In this document: positions 43,246 to 52,249 of the stretch, piece after piece
Position numbering within the stretch: position 1 is the stretch's first letter
How the letters are laid out: every line of letters begins with the position of its first letter
Notes under the pieces: generated by a model
The model's database searches: none
Told to the model about the DNA's origin: nothing
Seen by the model: only the letters and a program-made list of their open reading frames with translations
Origin: Hyphomicrobiales bacterium
GTDB taxonomy: Bacteria > Pseudomonadota > Alphaproteobacteria > Rhizobiales > Aestuariivirgaceae
Reading direction: 5' to 3'
Assembly (NCBI GenBank): GCA_025363755.1
Contig: JANYLQ010000061.1
Location: 57,499 to 121,498, forward strand
Length of the DNA stretch: 64,000 bases
Made by a program: the position numbers and the translations under genes

Positions 43246-43680
43246 CTATCTGCGATCAACTTTGGTCGACAAAATAACCGCTGTCTCAATTTCCGTAATA
43301 CCTGATATTATACCGATCTGATCAATCACGTTATCCATGTCCTCCGAAGTGGCTGTTCGTACAATAGCAATCAAGTCAATTTTGCCGCTCACTGTGTGCA
43401 GCGTCTCAATCTGCGTAAACTTAGCCAAAATTTTGGCCACTTCCACTTGCCGGCGCGGTTCGACGGAAATTGTGACCAATGCGGATATTCCCTTAGTGCT
43501 TTGATTCTGAGTCAGCTTGATGGTGTAACCAGCAATTACGCCCTGCTCTTCCAGACGTTTTAACCTATCCTGAACCGTCGTTCGCGAAAGGCCCAGCTTG
43601 CGCGCCAGCGATGAGACGGGCTCGCGCGCATTTGCTCGCAGAACATTGATCAATTCTTCGTCTTTTGCTGTTAAAATCAT
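43246..43680 (-). CDS. Lrp/AsnC family transcriptional regulator
   Basis: A 144-residue regulator: N-terminal winged HTH (about 8-55, REPVSSLARKLGLSRTTVQDRLKRLEEQGVI) and C-terminal RAM ligand-binding domain (PRRQVEVAKILAKF..TVSGKIDLIAIV). Such proteins sense amino acids. It is divergent from the ornithine decarboxylase gene with 124 bp between; the perfect palindrome at 43702-43718 lies in that gap. Control of the decarboxylase in response to an amino acid, perhaps ornithine or lysine, is a reasonable inference. Confidence 0.93.
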   Translation of the reverse strand: MILTAKDEELINVLRANAREPVSSLARKLGLSRTTVQDRLKRLEEQGVIAGYTIKLTQNQSTKGISALVTISVEPRRQVEVAKILAKFTQIETLHTVSGKIDLIAIVRTATSEDMDNVIDQIGIISGITEIETAVILSTKVDRR

Positions 43681-43701
43681 TTTCGTCACTTTGAGTCTGT
43701 T

Positions 43702-43718
43702 ACCGTCATTATGACGGT
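43702..43718. promoter_or_regulatory. Perfect palindrome between lrp and the decarboxylase gene
   Basis: ACCGTCAT-T-ATGACGGT, two 8-bp arms around one base. It is 22 bp before the lrp start and 87 bp before the decarboxylase start. Further CGTCA half-sites lie at 43684 and 43756. It is a strong candidate operator for the Lrp-type regulator. Confidence 0.6.
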
Positions 43719-43804
43719 GCAGATAGCAATTCGCAACACATTGCAGTCTTACCTCCGTCACTCACAACGCTCATAACAATTCCAGAATCAATTGAGGATC
43801 GCAT

Positions 43805-44992
43805 ATGTTTACTGTCTCAGCCTTGAAATCTGCCAACCGAAATGGCCGCCCAGAAAATGCGGCTGCAATTGCATTAGACTTGGCACCAGATGAGCCGTTG
43901 TTCTGTTTCTCGCCAACAGCGCTGGCTGAGCGGGCCAATGTGTTCCTCAATAATTTCCCGGGCCTGGTAACTTTCGCGGTAAAATCCAACCCCTCCGAAC
44001 AAGTAATTCGGACTTTAGCCAAGGCAGGTTTGACACATTGGGATGTGGCTTCGGTGCATGAAATGAAACTGGTACACGGCATTTCAGCGACTGCGAAATT
44101 TCATTATCATAATCCTGTGAAGTCGCGCCGCGAGATTGAAGATGCCTATAAGATCTATAATTGCCGCCGCTTCGTTGTCGATTGCCGTGAGGAGTTGCAG
44201 AAGATTAACGATGTGATCGGCGCTGACGCGAGTGTTGAAATCGCCGTTCGATTTGTATTGCCGCGTGACCGTGGCTCTTCGGCGCATGATTTCTCGACCA
44301 AGTTTGGTGCACCTGAACATATCTGCGCTGAACTTTTGAAAAAGGTTGTGGAGCTGGGTTATCAACCGATGCTGACCTTTCATCCAGGCTCGCAATCCAA
44401 AGATCCACAAACTTACGTGCGCCATATTGAGGCGGCGGCCCGCATCGCAAAGACGGCTGATGTGAAGGTGTTTGCGCTGAATGTAGGCGGCGGTTTTCCA
44501 GCTAACTATATGCTCTCCACAGCGCCTGAACCAAATGTCTTCTTCCGCATCATCGAGGAAGCGGTAGCCAAGTTCTTTGCCAATGGTGCACCGAAGCTTG
44601 AATGCGAACCCGGCCGTGGGATGGTGGCCAATTGCATGTCGCTGCTGTCACGCGTCAAACTGGTGTGCACTGACGGCGATGATATTTTTATCAATGACGG
44701 TGTTTACGGCGCGCTCATGGAATATATGCAAGCGCCAGAATTGAAGCCGCCCTTCCGGGTGATCCGCGATGGCAAGGTGATTCATGGTGCCGTAAAACCG
44801 TGGAAAGTCTTCGGCCCCACCTGCGATCCGCTCGATGTATTGCCGCATAATCTCGACATCTTGGAAGGTTTGCGCGAAGGCGATTATATCGAATTTGGTA
44901 CACTGGGCGCATATGGCGTTTCAACGCTGACCAAATTTAACGGCTATGGCGGGCATGAGATTGTTGAGGTTGAAAAGGTGTTGAGCGTTTAA
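43805..44992 (+). CDS. odc: Ornithine (or lysine/ornithine) decarboxylase, fold III
   Basis: A PLP enzyme that makes putrescine (or cadaverine). The 395-residue protein has the alanine-racemase-like barrel with PLP lysine Lys60 (FAVKSNP), FHPGSQ, LNVGGGFPANY, ECEPGRGMVAN, and the active-site cysteine region FGPTCDPLD. This is the eukaryotic-type decarboxylase found in alphaproteobacteria, often dual-specific. It feeds homospermidine synthase at 8597. A long inverted repeat at the 3' end serves as terminator. Confidence 0.93.
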   Translation: MFTVSALKSANRNGRPENAAAIALDLAPDEPLFCFSPTALAERANVFLNNFPGLVTFAVKSNPSEQVIRTLAKAGLTHWDVASVHEMKLVHGISATAKFHYHNPVKSRREIEDAYKIYNCRRFVVDCREELQKINDVIGADASVEIAVRFVLPRDRGSSAHDFSTKFGAPEHICAELLKKVVELGYQPMLTFHPGSQSKDPQTYVRHIEAAARIAKTADVKVFALNVGGGFPANYMLSTAPEPNVFFRIIEEAVAKFFANGAPKLECEPGRGMVANCMSLLSRVKLVCTDGDDIFINDGVYGALMEYMQAPELKPPFRVIRDGKVIHGAVKPWKVFGPTCDPLDVLPHNLDILEGLREGDYIEFGTLGAYGVSTLTKFNGYGGHEIVEVEKVLSV

Positions 44993-45014
44993 ATTAAACG
45001 AGCAACACCTTTTC
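44972..45014 (+). terminator. Long terminator hairpin overlapping the decarboxylase stop
   Basis: Arms of about 20 nt, GAAAAGGTGTTG(AG)CGTTTAA and TTAAACG(AG)CAACACCTTTTC, pair except for two mismatches. The stop codon 44990-44992 lies within it. The CCTTTTC end gives a short T-run. The stem is long enough to act in both directions. Confidence 0.75.
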
Positions 45015-45093
45015 GGTCTCCGGGGGTACACTTGTTAAGGTGCAAATTTAACAAGTTAGTGCTGCAATAGCTTTGTGTGCTGCTGCAATAGAA

Positions 45094-45477
45094 TTAGTTG
45101 GCCGTTTGGTAAGTGTGCTTAATTTCACCCGAATTTACTGAAACTCCGATGACTGTTGGGTTGGCAAAGTCATATACAGTGAACCAATATATTTCATCCA
45201 CAGTCCCGATACGCGTTGGCTTTTTATAACCTGCTTTTAAGAGTGAAATTTCTGCAGCCCCCCATGTATGGCGGGAGGCACCAAAGTTACGCTCCATATT
45301 TACGGAGGTATTGCTATTGATGATTGCCAAACTTACAGCCAAGTGGCCATGATTTGTGTCAGCTAGAGACGACCCAGAATAAATTGTGCACGACAATCCT
45401 ACCAAAACTTTGCATAAAAACCGTAAGGGGTTTCTCGTTTTAGGAGTGTTTTTAGATCTCTGATTGTCGCTAAACAT
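45094..45477 (-). CDS. Secreted protein of unknown function
   Basis: A 127-residue product with a signal-peptide-like segment (FLCKVLVGLSCTIYSGSSLA) after a basic N terminus of about 18 residues. The mature part of about 88 residues carries RNFGASRHTWGAAEISLLKAGYK and TVYDFANPTVIGVSVN. No family was recognised. It is convergent with the decarboxylase gene and divergent from the signalling genes. The long N terminus leaves the exact start uncertain. Confidence 0.55.
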   Translation of the reverse strand: MFSDNQRSKNTPKTRNPLRFLCKVLVGLSCTIYSGSSLADTNHGHLAVSLAIINSNTSVNMERNFGASRHTWGAAEISLLKAGYKKPTRIGTVDEIYWFTVYDFANPTVIGVSVNSGEIKHTYQTAN

Positions 45478-45674
45478 CCGAAGTCTCCAGCTTTAATAGC
45501 TGAAAGACTAGTCTGAAAAATTGCAACTGCGGAGTAGCTTACTGTTAATTCATCTAAACTTTGGCGTTAGTAACAGTAACATTGGTGGTAACATGCAATA
45601 ACCTTGCACTTTTGTAACAATTAATTAGTGCATTGGTTGTATTTTTGTGGTTCACACCAAAGAGATCTCTTAAA
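45478..45674. promoter_or_regulatory. Regulatory gap with four GTAACA repeats
   Basis: Four copies of GTAACA at 45570, 45576, 45588 and 45614, all in the same direction within 50 bp, lie upstream of the response-regulator gene. They look like direct-repeat binding sites. No clear -35/-10 pair was seen. Confidence 0.4.
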
Positions 45675-47282
45675 GTGCTTAAAAAACTCGAAAATACACA
45701 ATTAGAACTTGAATTAGTAAATCGAGTCCTTGGCCAGATTTTGAACTCGGCTAACTTTTCTGGGTCGCCACAATTATCTGCTTTTCTGACGTTTGTTGTG
45801 GAAGAAACGCTGGCGGGTCGGGGTGGAAACCTTAAGGCATATACCATTGCCACCAAAGCCTTAGGAAGGCCAGATTCGTTCGACCCCATAAGCGATGCCA
45901 CAGTCAGGGTTATCGCGGGACGCGTAAGATCAGCTCTCGAATTGTATTATTTGAGGTTGAACCCTGACGGAGAAATGGTGATCGAACTCATGCCGGGATC
46001 ATACGTTCCGCATTTTAGAACTCGTTACCGCGACAAAACCGCCAAACCTCATGCCGTAATAGTTAGGCCAAAAGAATATCTTGGTTCTAATTCGAGAGTG
46101 CAGAAACCGATTGCCCATGCGGCACAAAGACTTTTAATACTTGAAGATTGCAACGATATTCGTCCTCTCTTACGGCGTGTGGGTATTGAAGCTGGCTTTT
46201 CTGTTTTCGAAACGGCAAATCCTAACGAATTTTGGCTGGCCTATCGGTCGTTCAAGCCCACCCATATTTTTCTTGATATGGTTCTGCCAGGCGCCGATGG
46301 GCTTGAAATTATGCGCGAACTCGGTCGGTTGTCGGCATCGTGTAAGATAACGCTCATTAGCGGGATCGATCCGCGCGTGCTGCGCACAGCAGAAATCTTA
46401 GGCCGAGAAATTGGACTAAATATTGCTGGCGCAATAAGCAAGCCGTTCGATGTTGACAAATTGTCGGACGATTTAAAAAAGAGTGAGTCGCCCAACGAAA
46501 GAACAGCGATTGAAGAAATCTCCGCCGCGCTCCATTCACCGGAAATTATATTGTATTATCAACCTAAAATCGCTTGGGATGCGGAAGGTAGATCTTATAC
46601 GATTGGTGTCGAAGGTTTGGTACGTTGGAACCACCCGACAAGGGGCATATTTTTGCCGGACGCCATTCTAGCAGTTGCCGAAGAAGCTGGATTGATGGTC
46701 AATCTCACCAATAAAATCATTGATCTAGCAATCTCCAAACTTGCGGAACTGACACCATATTTCCCTGACATTCACATCAGTATCAATCTCTCGGCTGAGG
46801 TATTGTATGATTTGGATTTTCCTGAACAGCTCGCAGCACAAATGGATGAAAAAGGCCTTGCGCACGATCGGCTCACGCTTGAAATTAACGAGAGCATTGC
46901 TGCCAATGAAGTACTCGGGCCAATAGATGCAATTGTACGTTTGGGGCTCAAGGGATTCCGGATTTCGATGGATGACTTTGGCACAGGGCATTTTTCTTTG
47001 CTCCGACTTCTGCGCATGCCTTTTAGTGAACTGAAACTTGACAAATATATTATTGGCGAATGCAAAAATAACGACGAAGCCAAAACCATTGTTCAGACAA
47101 TGATAGGGTTGGCAAAAAACCTAAAGCTCGGCGCTTGTGCGGTAGGAGTGGAAGACCAGACAACATTAAAACTTCTACGCGGCCTTGGGTGCGATCTCGC
47201 ACAGGGTAACTATTTTTCATTACCCGTAAAATCTGAAGAGTTGGTCGATGTGATTTGGTCGATCAACAAGAAGCGGTGGTGA
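45675..47282 (+). CDS. Response regulator with c-di-GMP phosphodiesterase (EAL) output and extra N-terminal domain
   Basis: A 535-residue protein in three parts. Residues about 25-112 match a domain found before TPR or cyclase modules in rhizobia (LSAFLTFVVEETLAGRGG, LKAYTIATKALGRPDSFDP, VRVIAGRVRSALELYY, PGSYVPHF). A receiver domain follows, with phospho-Asp201 (HIFLDMVLPGADG) and Lys256 (SKPFD). The EAL domain has VEGLVRWNHP, SINLS, EINES, DDFGTG, LKLDK and GVED, so all metal and catalytic positions look present and c-di-GMP hydrolysis is likely. GTG 45675 follows AAAGAGA; TTG 45633 is an alternative. The histidine kinase 66 bp downstream is the likely partner. Confidence 0.88.
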   Translation: MLKKLENTQLELELVNRVLGQILNSANFSGSPQLSAFLTFVVEETLAGRGGNLKAYTIATKALGRPDSFDPISDATVRVIAGRVRSALELYYLRLNPDGEMVIELMPGSYVPHFRTRYRDKTAKPHAVIVRPKEYLGSNSRVQKPIAHAAQRLLILEDCNDIRPLLRRVGIEAGFSVFETANPNEFWLAYRSFKPTHIFLDMVLPGADGLEIMRELGRLSASCKITLISGIDPRVLRTAEILGREIGLNIAGAISKPFDVDKLSDDLKKSESPNERTAIEEISAALHSPEIILYYQPKIAWDAEGRSYTIGVEGLVRWNHPTRGIFLPDAILAVAEEAGLMVNLTNKIIDLAISKLAELTPYFPDIHISINLSAEVLYDLDFPEQLAAQMDEKGLAHDRLTLEINESIAANEVLGPIDAIVRLGLKGFRISMDDFGTGHFSLLRLLRMPFSELKLDKYIIGECKNNDEAKTIVQTMIGLAKNLKLGACAVGVEDQTTLKLLRGLGCDLAQGNYFSLPVKSEELVDVIWSINKKRW

Positions 47283-47348
47283 AAGCACAAATATTCCATT
47301 CAGAAATAATCGAACAATTTTGTTTATATTTTAGAGGTGGTGTTGGCA

Positions 47349-49031
47349 ATGTTACACAGTTCGATTTCAGAATATAAAACCGCAAAGCTGCAGCTTTATC
47401 GCGATATTATCAAACAGCGACCTGTGAAATTCACAGAAATTTGCAAAATTGCGTGTGAAGCACTGAATGGCAGCTGTGTTGCAATTGCGATCAAGGACGA
47501 AGGAAAATCCTGTCTGTCCGTCTGGCATGGAAAATATAGAGAAGAACTTTCAAGAGAACACTCTATATTGACTAACGTGCAAGAGAACAAAATAACTATC
47601 GTCGTTCCTAATATTGATTTGACCAAAGATATAACAAAACGCAAGGCGCTTAAATCTTGTGATATTCGCTCCTATATCGCTGTTCCACTCATTCTTGAGA
47701 CCGAGTTCGTCGGAACATTTTTTGTCGTATTCGACAAGCAAAAAAAATTTGAAGATAAAGATATTTTTCTCATGGAGGGTCTTGGCAGAATAGTCATCTC
47801 CATGTTGGATATCAGTTTTTTAAAATTTGAAAACGCAAAAGAACTTTCCAAAACAAAGACACTGTTGGATAAAGTAAATTCTCAGCAAACAAAACTCAGC
47901 AGAAATGACAAGATTTTAAAACATGTTTCTAGACTGGCAAACATTGGTGGCTGGGAATATGATTTGACTAATCAATCAATTCACTGGTCTGATCAAGTTT
48001 ATGAAATTCATGAAGTCATGTTGGGTACGACAATCGAACTCGTCAGCGCATTAAATTTTTATGAACCTGAATCACGGACGATGGTTGCACAGAATCTGAG
48101 ACACACTATTGAAACTGGCGATCCCTTTGAATTTGAGTGTTGTATTACAACAGCTTTAGGCAATATTCGCAATGTAAGATCCATTGGTGAACCCGAATAT
48201 GAAAATAACAAGTTAGTTCGCATATTTGGTACGTTTCAGGACATAACCGAACAGCGCATGATAGAATCCCAAGCTCGACAATTTCTGAAGATGGAAACGT
48301 TGGGACAACTGACGGGCGAAATATCTCATGATTTTAACAATATCTTGTCTTCAGTAATCGGGAATTTACAATTCTATCTCAAAAGACAACAGCATTTGCC
48401 AGACGACTCTCATGAGGTTGCAGATGCACTTCATTCAGCTCAGCGCGGTGTCAAATTGACCAACCGTTTGCTCAACTTCTCACGCGGCAAAAATTTTGTC
48501 ATCGAACCATTTGAGCCAAGCACTATCGTACGTGGGCTGGAGGATTTGATGCAAGAGGCTTGCGGATCAAATACAAGATTGATGCTTGAATTTGAAAGTG
48601 ATGGCGGCTCAGTAGCGACTGACATTTCACTGTTTGAAACGTCGTTGCTCAACTTGGTGATAAACGCCAGAGATGCTTCGCCAGCCCACGGTGAGATAAC
48701 GGTCTGTGTCCAAAATCTTGGTGTAAATTCAAGTTTCCAGAATGCTAAACGAGACTCAATACCAACTGAATACATCAGCATTTCGGTGTCGGATAATGGC
48801 GTGGGTATTCCTCAATCAGTTATAAAAAGAATAACCGAGCCGTTTTTTACAACGAAAGAGCCAGGCAAAGGCACAGGTCTCGGACTGTGTGTAGTCCATA
48901 ATCTTATAACGCGATCTGGTGGCCAATTGAATATTGATTCAGTGGAAGGCATGGGAACAACTGTGACGATGCTCTTACCGCGCTTCCATAGCCAGCTGCA
49001 ACACTCACAACAATCTATCCAAATTCACTAA
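47349..49031 (+). CDS. Sensor histidine kinase with GAF and PAS domains
   Basis: A 560-residue, apparently cytoplasmic kinase with no membrane segment. A GAF domain (about 20-155) and a PAS/PAC domain (about 195-305, GGWEYDLTNQSIHWSDQVYEI) precede the HisKA helix with phospho-His327 (GEISHDFNNILSS). The HATPase has NLVINARDA, DNGVGIP, EPFFTTK and GKGTGLGLCVV. There is no C-terminal receiver, so it needs an external one; the upstream REC-EAL gene fits. The ATG at 47349 has AGAGG upstream. It ends 15 bp from the convergent rplQ. Confidence 0.92.
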   Translation: MLHSSISEYKTAKLQLYRDIIKQRPVKFTEICKIACEALNGSCVAIAIKDEGKSCLSVWHGKYREELSREHSILTNVQENKITIVVPNIDLTKDITKRKALKSCDIRSYIAVPLILETEFVGTFFVVFDKQKKFEDKDIFLMEGLGRIVISMLDISFLKFENAKELSKTKTLLDKVNSQQTKLSRNDKILKHVSRLANIGGWEYDLTNQSIHWSDQVYEIHEVMLGTTIELVSALNFYEPESRTMVAQNLRHTIETGDPFEFECCITTALGNIRNVRSIGEPEYENNKLVRIFGTFQDITEQRMIESQARQFLKMETLGQLTGEISHDFNNILSSVIGNLQFYLKRQQHLPDDSHEVADALHSAQRGVKLTNRLLNFSRGKNFVIEPFEPSTIVRGLEDLMQEACGSNTRLMLEFESDGGSVATDISLFETSLLNLVINARDASPAHGEITVCVQNLGVNSSFQNAKRDSIPTEYISISVSDNGVGIPQSVIKRITEPFFTTKEPGKGTGLGLCVVHNLITRSGGQLNIDSVEGMGTTVTMLLPRFHSQLQHSQQSIQIH

Positions 49032-49046
49032 AGGATAACGCTTAGC

Positions 49047-49472
49047 TTACGCCGCAACGGCCTCAGCATCATCTTTCTTCTGTGACGGGCCCGAATCGAG
49101 GCCTTTGGCTGATACATCGCGGTCAACGAATTCGATCACAGCCACCGGCGCATTATCACCATAGCGGAAGCCCGCCTTCATGATGCGGATATAACCGCCC
49201 TTGCGATCTTTGTAACGAGCAGCCAGAACGTCGAACAGCTTCTTGGCTTGTGTCTCATCACGCATTTGCGCGATAGCTTGGCGGCGGGCGTGAAGGCCGC
49301 CCTTCTTTGCGAGTGTGATCAGCTTTTCAACGATCGGACGCAAATCCTTGGCCTTTGGCAAAGTCGTAACAATTTGCTCATGCTTAATCAGCGATGCCGA
49401 CATGTTCGCAAACATCGCTTTACGATGCTCGGATGTGCGGTTGAGTTGGCGGCCTTTAAAACCATGACGCAT
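49047..49472 (-). CDS. rplQ: 50S ribosomal protein L17
   Basis: A 141-residue protein of the large subunit, placed near the peptide exit tunnel. [20 protein letters not shown] and [25 protein letters not shown] are the family hallmarks. A short acidic/alanine tail (AEAVAA) extends the usual 120-residue length. It is the last gene of the alpha operon, 46 bp after rpoA. No terminator was seen in the 15 bp before the convergent kinase gene. Confidence 0.97.
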   Translation of the reverse strand: MRHGFKGRQLNRTSEHRKAMFANMSASLIKHEQIVTTLPKAKDLRPIVEKLITLAKKGGLHARRQAIAQMRDETQAKKLFDVLAARYKDRKGGYIRIMKAGFRYGDNAPVAVIEFVDRDVSAKGLDSGPSQKKDDAEAVAA

Positions 49473-49518
49473 AATATATTCTCCTAACTATAACAGGGCC
49501 GGAACCCCGGTGAATGTC

Positions 49519-50547
49519 TTAGTAGTGGCTTTCCATTTTCTTGGCCAGCTCATCAATATTTTCTGGCGGCCAGTTTGTGACCTCCATGCCGAGATGCAGG
49601 CCCATTTGCGCCAGCACTTCCTTAATTTCGTTCAAGCTCTTACGGCCAAAGTTTGGCGTGCGGAGCATTTCAGCTTCAGACTTCTGAATCAAATCGCCGA
49701 TGTAAACAATGTTATCGTTCTTCAAGCAGTTTGCAGAACGCACTGAAAGTTCAAGCTCATCAACCTTCTTGAGGAGAGCGGCATTGAACGGCAATTCCGA
49801 ACGCACTTCTTCAGCGACAGCGGCCGATGGTTCGCTGAAATTGATGAACACCGAGATTTGGTCTTGCAGAATACGCGCAGCATAAGCCACTGCATCTTCT
49901 GGGGTCACCGCACCATTGGTTTCAACGGTCATGATCAACTTATCATAATCAAGGATCTGACCTTCACGGGTATTTTCAACGCGGTATGAAACGCGGCGAA
50001 CTGGCGAATAGATTGAGTCCACAGGGATCAAACCAATAGGCGCATCTTCAGCACGGTTACGATCGGCGGCGACATAGCCTTTGCCATTGTTGATAGTAAA
50101 TTCGATGCGCAGTTCAGCGCCATGATCCAATGTGCAGATCACATGATCAGGATTGAGGATTTGCACATCAGCTGATTGCTGAATGTCGCTGGCTTTTACA
50201 ACGCCAGGGCCTTCTTTCTTCAGCGTCAGGCGCTTTGGGCCCTCAGCATGCATCACAAAGGCGATTTCCTTGATGTTCATGATCATCTCGGTCACATCTT
50301 CGCGCACACCAGCGATAGACGAGAACTCATGCAACACGCCGTCAATTTGAATGGCAGTTACAGCTGCACCCTGGAGCGATGACAAAAGAATGCGGCGCAG
50401 CGCATTGCCAAGCGTAGTGCCAAAGCCACGCTCCAATGGTTCAGCAACCACAGTTGCCATGCGCTTCTTATCCTTACCCGATTGAATATCAATCTTGGTT
50501 GGGCGGATCAGTTCCTGCCAATTTTTTTGATTAACCTGCATGTTCAT
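49519..50547 (-). CDS. rpoA: RNA polymerase subunit alpha
   Basis: The 342-residue alpha subunit assembles RNA polymerase and contacts UP elements and activators. The N-terminal domain has [30 protein letters not shown], and the C-terminal domain has [21 protein letters not shown] and [22 protein letters not shown]. Length is normal. Two in-frame ATG codons (50547, 50541) follow GGAGG. It lies in the usual rpsK-rpoA-rplQ order. Confidence 0.97.
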   Translation of the reverse strand: MNMQVNQKNWQELIRPTKIDIQSGKDKKRMATVVAEPLERGFGTTLGNALRRILLSSLQGAAVTAIQIDGVLHEFSSIAGVREDVTEMIMNIKEIAFVMHAEGPKRLTLKKEGPGVVKASDIQQSADVQILNPDHVICTLDHGAELRIEFTINNGKGYVAADRNRAEDAPIGLIPVDSIYSPVRRVSYRVENTREGQILDYDKLIMTVETNGAVTPEDAVAYAARILQDQISVFINFSEPSAAVAEEVRSELPFNAALLKKVDELELSVRSANCLKNDNIVYIGDLIQKSEAEMLRTPNFGRKSLNEIKEVLAQMGLHLGMEVTNWPPENIDELAKKMESHY

Positions 50548-50628
50548 GTTCCCGTTAGCCTCCGGAAGATCACTCTTCCAAAATTGGGTTTTTAGTTGGC
50601 GGCGCGAAACCGCGCCACAATGAGAATG

Positions 50629-51018
50629 TTAGACGCGGCGCTTCTTTGGTGGGCGGCAGCCGTTATGTGGAATTGGTGTGATGTCGCGGATCGACGTCAC
50701 TTGCAAACCAGCAGCTTGCAATGCACGAAGTGCTGATTCACGACCCGAACCCGGGCCAGTGACTTCAACTTCAACAGTGCGCATACCGTTTTCGATTGCC
50801 GATTTGGCAACCTGTTCACCAGCTAGCTGAGCCGCATAAGGAGTCGATTTACGCGAGCCCTTGAAACCCATTTTACCAGCCGACGCCCAGCAGATCGTAT
50901 TGCCTTGCACATCGGTGATGGTGATCATTGTGTTGTTGAACGATGCATTGACATGCACCATGCCCGACGACACATTTTTACGTTCTTTACGGCGCGTGCG
51001 CGCTGCTTCTTTTGCCAT
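50629..51018 (-). CDS. rpsK: 30S ribosomal protein S11
   Basis: A 129-residue platform protein of the small subunit. [43 protein letters not shown] and the basic C terminus [12 protein letters not shown] are family hallmarks. It lies 12 bp after rpsM and 81 bp before rpoA. Confidence 0.97.
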   Translation of the reverse strand: MAKEAARTRRKERKNVSSGMVHVNASFNNTMITITDVQGNTICWASAGKMGFKGSRKSTPYAAQLAGEQVAKSAIENGMRTVEVEVTGPGSGRESALRALQAAGLQVTSIRDITPIPHNGCRPPKKRRV

Positions 51019-51030
51019 GATCTTTAAGCC

Positions 51031-51399
51031 TTATTTCTTCTTGCCAGCGATGGCTTTTGCAGGGCCCTTGCGGGTGCGTGCGTTTGTGTGAGTGCGTTGA
51101 CCGCGAACAGGTAGCCCCTTGCGGTGACGCAAGCCACGGTAGCAGCCCAAATCTGTCAAGCGCTTGATATTCACAGAGATTTCGCGGCGAAGATCGCCTT
51201 CCACTGTGTAATCACGATCAATGATTTCACGGATTGCCAAGATTTCAGCGTCTGAAAGTTCATTCACACGCTTTGCAGCAGGAATCTTCACTTCAGCACA
51301 GATGACCTTGGAATTAACTGGCCCAATGCCATTGATATAACGAAGCGCAATTTCTACACGCTTTCCAGTTGGAATATTGACACCAGCAATACGGGCCAC
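51031..51399 (-). CDS. rpsM: 30S ribosomal protein S13
   Basis: A 122-residue protein of the small-subunit head. The start is GTG at 51399, giving [20 protein letters not shown], with GGAGATTACCT upstream; a longer frame to 51513 has no family support. [22 protein letters not shown] and a KKK tail follow. No rpmJ lies before it. A 193-bp gap separates it from adk. Confidence 0.96.
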   Translation of the reverse strand: MARIAGVNIPTGKRVEIALRYINGIGPVNSKVICAEVKIPAAKRVNELSDAEILAIREIIDRDYTVEGDLRREISVNIKRLTDLGCYRGLRHRKGLPVRGQRTHTNARTRKGPAKAIAGKKK

Positions 51400-51493
51400 A
51401 GGTAATCTCCTAATAATTTCATGGGCTTCTAACCCAAGTTTAGAATAAGTTTCGTCGTTTTGTTTTGCGCAACAAAGATATAAAGCCGTGCAC

Positions 51494-51511
51494 GGGGAAG
51501 ATTTCTTCCCC
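51494..51511 (-). other. Perfect hairpin in the adk-rpsM spacer
   Basis: GGGGAAGA-TT-TCTTCCCC is an 18-bp perfect palindrome within the 193-bp gap. No T-run follows on the minus strand. It may slow transcription or mark mRNA processing between secY-adk and rpsM. A second short inverted repeat, CTAAG/CTTAG, lies at about 51532-51552. Confidence 0.4.
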
Positions 51512-51592
51512 ACACCAGCCTAACATCCGACTAAGAATTCCGTGTCCTTAGATTGGAATCGCTTACGCGTCAACCCGAATGAACAAGCTTTC

Positions 51593-52249
51593 TTAAGCCT
51601 TTAGTTGTGCCAACACGGCTTCCATTGCAGCAGTTACCTGCCCAATGTCAGCCATGCCGTCAATCACGTGCAAATTGCCTTGCCCGCGGTAATATTCCAC
51701 CAACGGGGCGGTCTGCTTATTATAAACTTGAAGCCGGTCACGCACCGTCTTCTCGTTGTCGTCTGGGCGGCGGGTAAACTCGTTACCACCACATTTGTCA
51801 CAGATGCCAACCTTGTTTGGCTTGGCAAATTCATCATGATAACCTGCCCCACATTTGGCGCAGGTGTAGCGGCCAGTGATGCGCTTAACCAAAGCCTCAT
51901 CGTTAACCTTCATTTCTATCACAGCATCGAGCTTAGAGCCGCTTGCCTTCAGCATTTTGTCGAGGCTTTCGGCTTGCGCGGGCGTACGCGGAAAACCATC
52001 AAACACAACACCCTTGGCCACATCAGGCTTTTTTAGACGCTCGGCGACTATTGCGAGCACGACATCATCAGAAACCAGATCGCCGCGGTCCATGATCGCT
52101 TTGGCTTTAAGGCCAATTTCAGTGCCAGCTTCTCTTGCTGCCCTCAGCATATCGCCTGTTGATAATTGCTTGAACCCGTGGGCTTGTTCTAATATTTTAG
52201 CCTGTGTGCCTTTTCCTGCACCGGGTGGTCCAAGCAGAATCAGATTCAT
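51593..52249 (-). CDS. adk: Adenylate kinase
   Basis: Converts ATP and AMP to two ADP. The 218-residue protein has the P-loop GPPGAGKGTQA, the AMP site TGDMLRAA and DGFPRTPAQA. Its LID domain carries four cysteines (Cys130, 133, 150, 153; YTCAKCGAGYHD and ICDKCGG), so it is the zinc-binding form. It overlaps secY by ATGA (52246-52249). Confidence 0.96.
   Translation of the reverse strand: MNLILLGPPGAGKGTQAKILEQAHGFKQLSTGDMLRAAREAGTEIGLKAKAIMDRGDLVSDDVVLAIVAERLKKPDVAKGVVFDGFPRTPAQAESLDKMLKASGSKLDAVIEMKVNDEALVKRITGRYTCAKCGAGYHDEFAKPNKVGICDKCGGNEFTRRPDDNEKTVRDRLQVYNKQTAPLVEYYRGQGNLHVIDGMADIGQVTAAMEAVLAQLKA

Noticed and set aside
43702..43804. speF-type structured RNA leader of the decarboxylase
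   Set aside because: The 124-bp gap is short and dominated by the operator-like palindrome; no matching leader peptide or conserved stems were seen.
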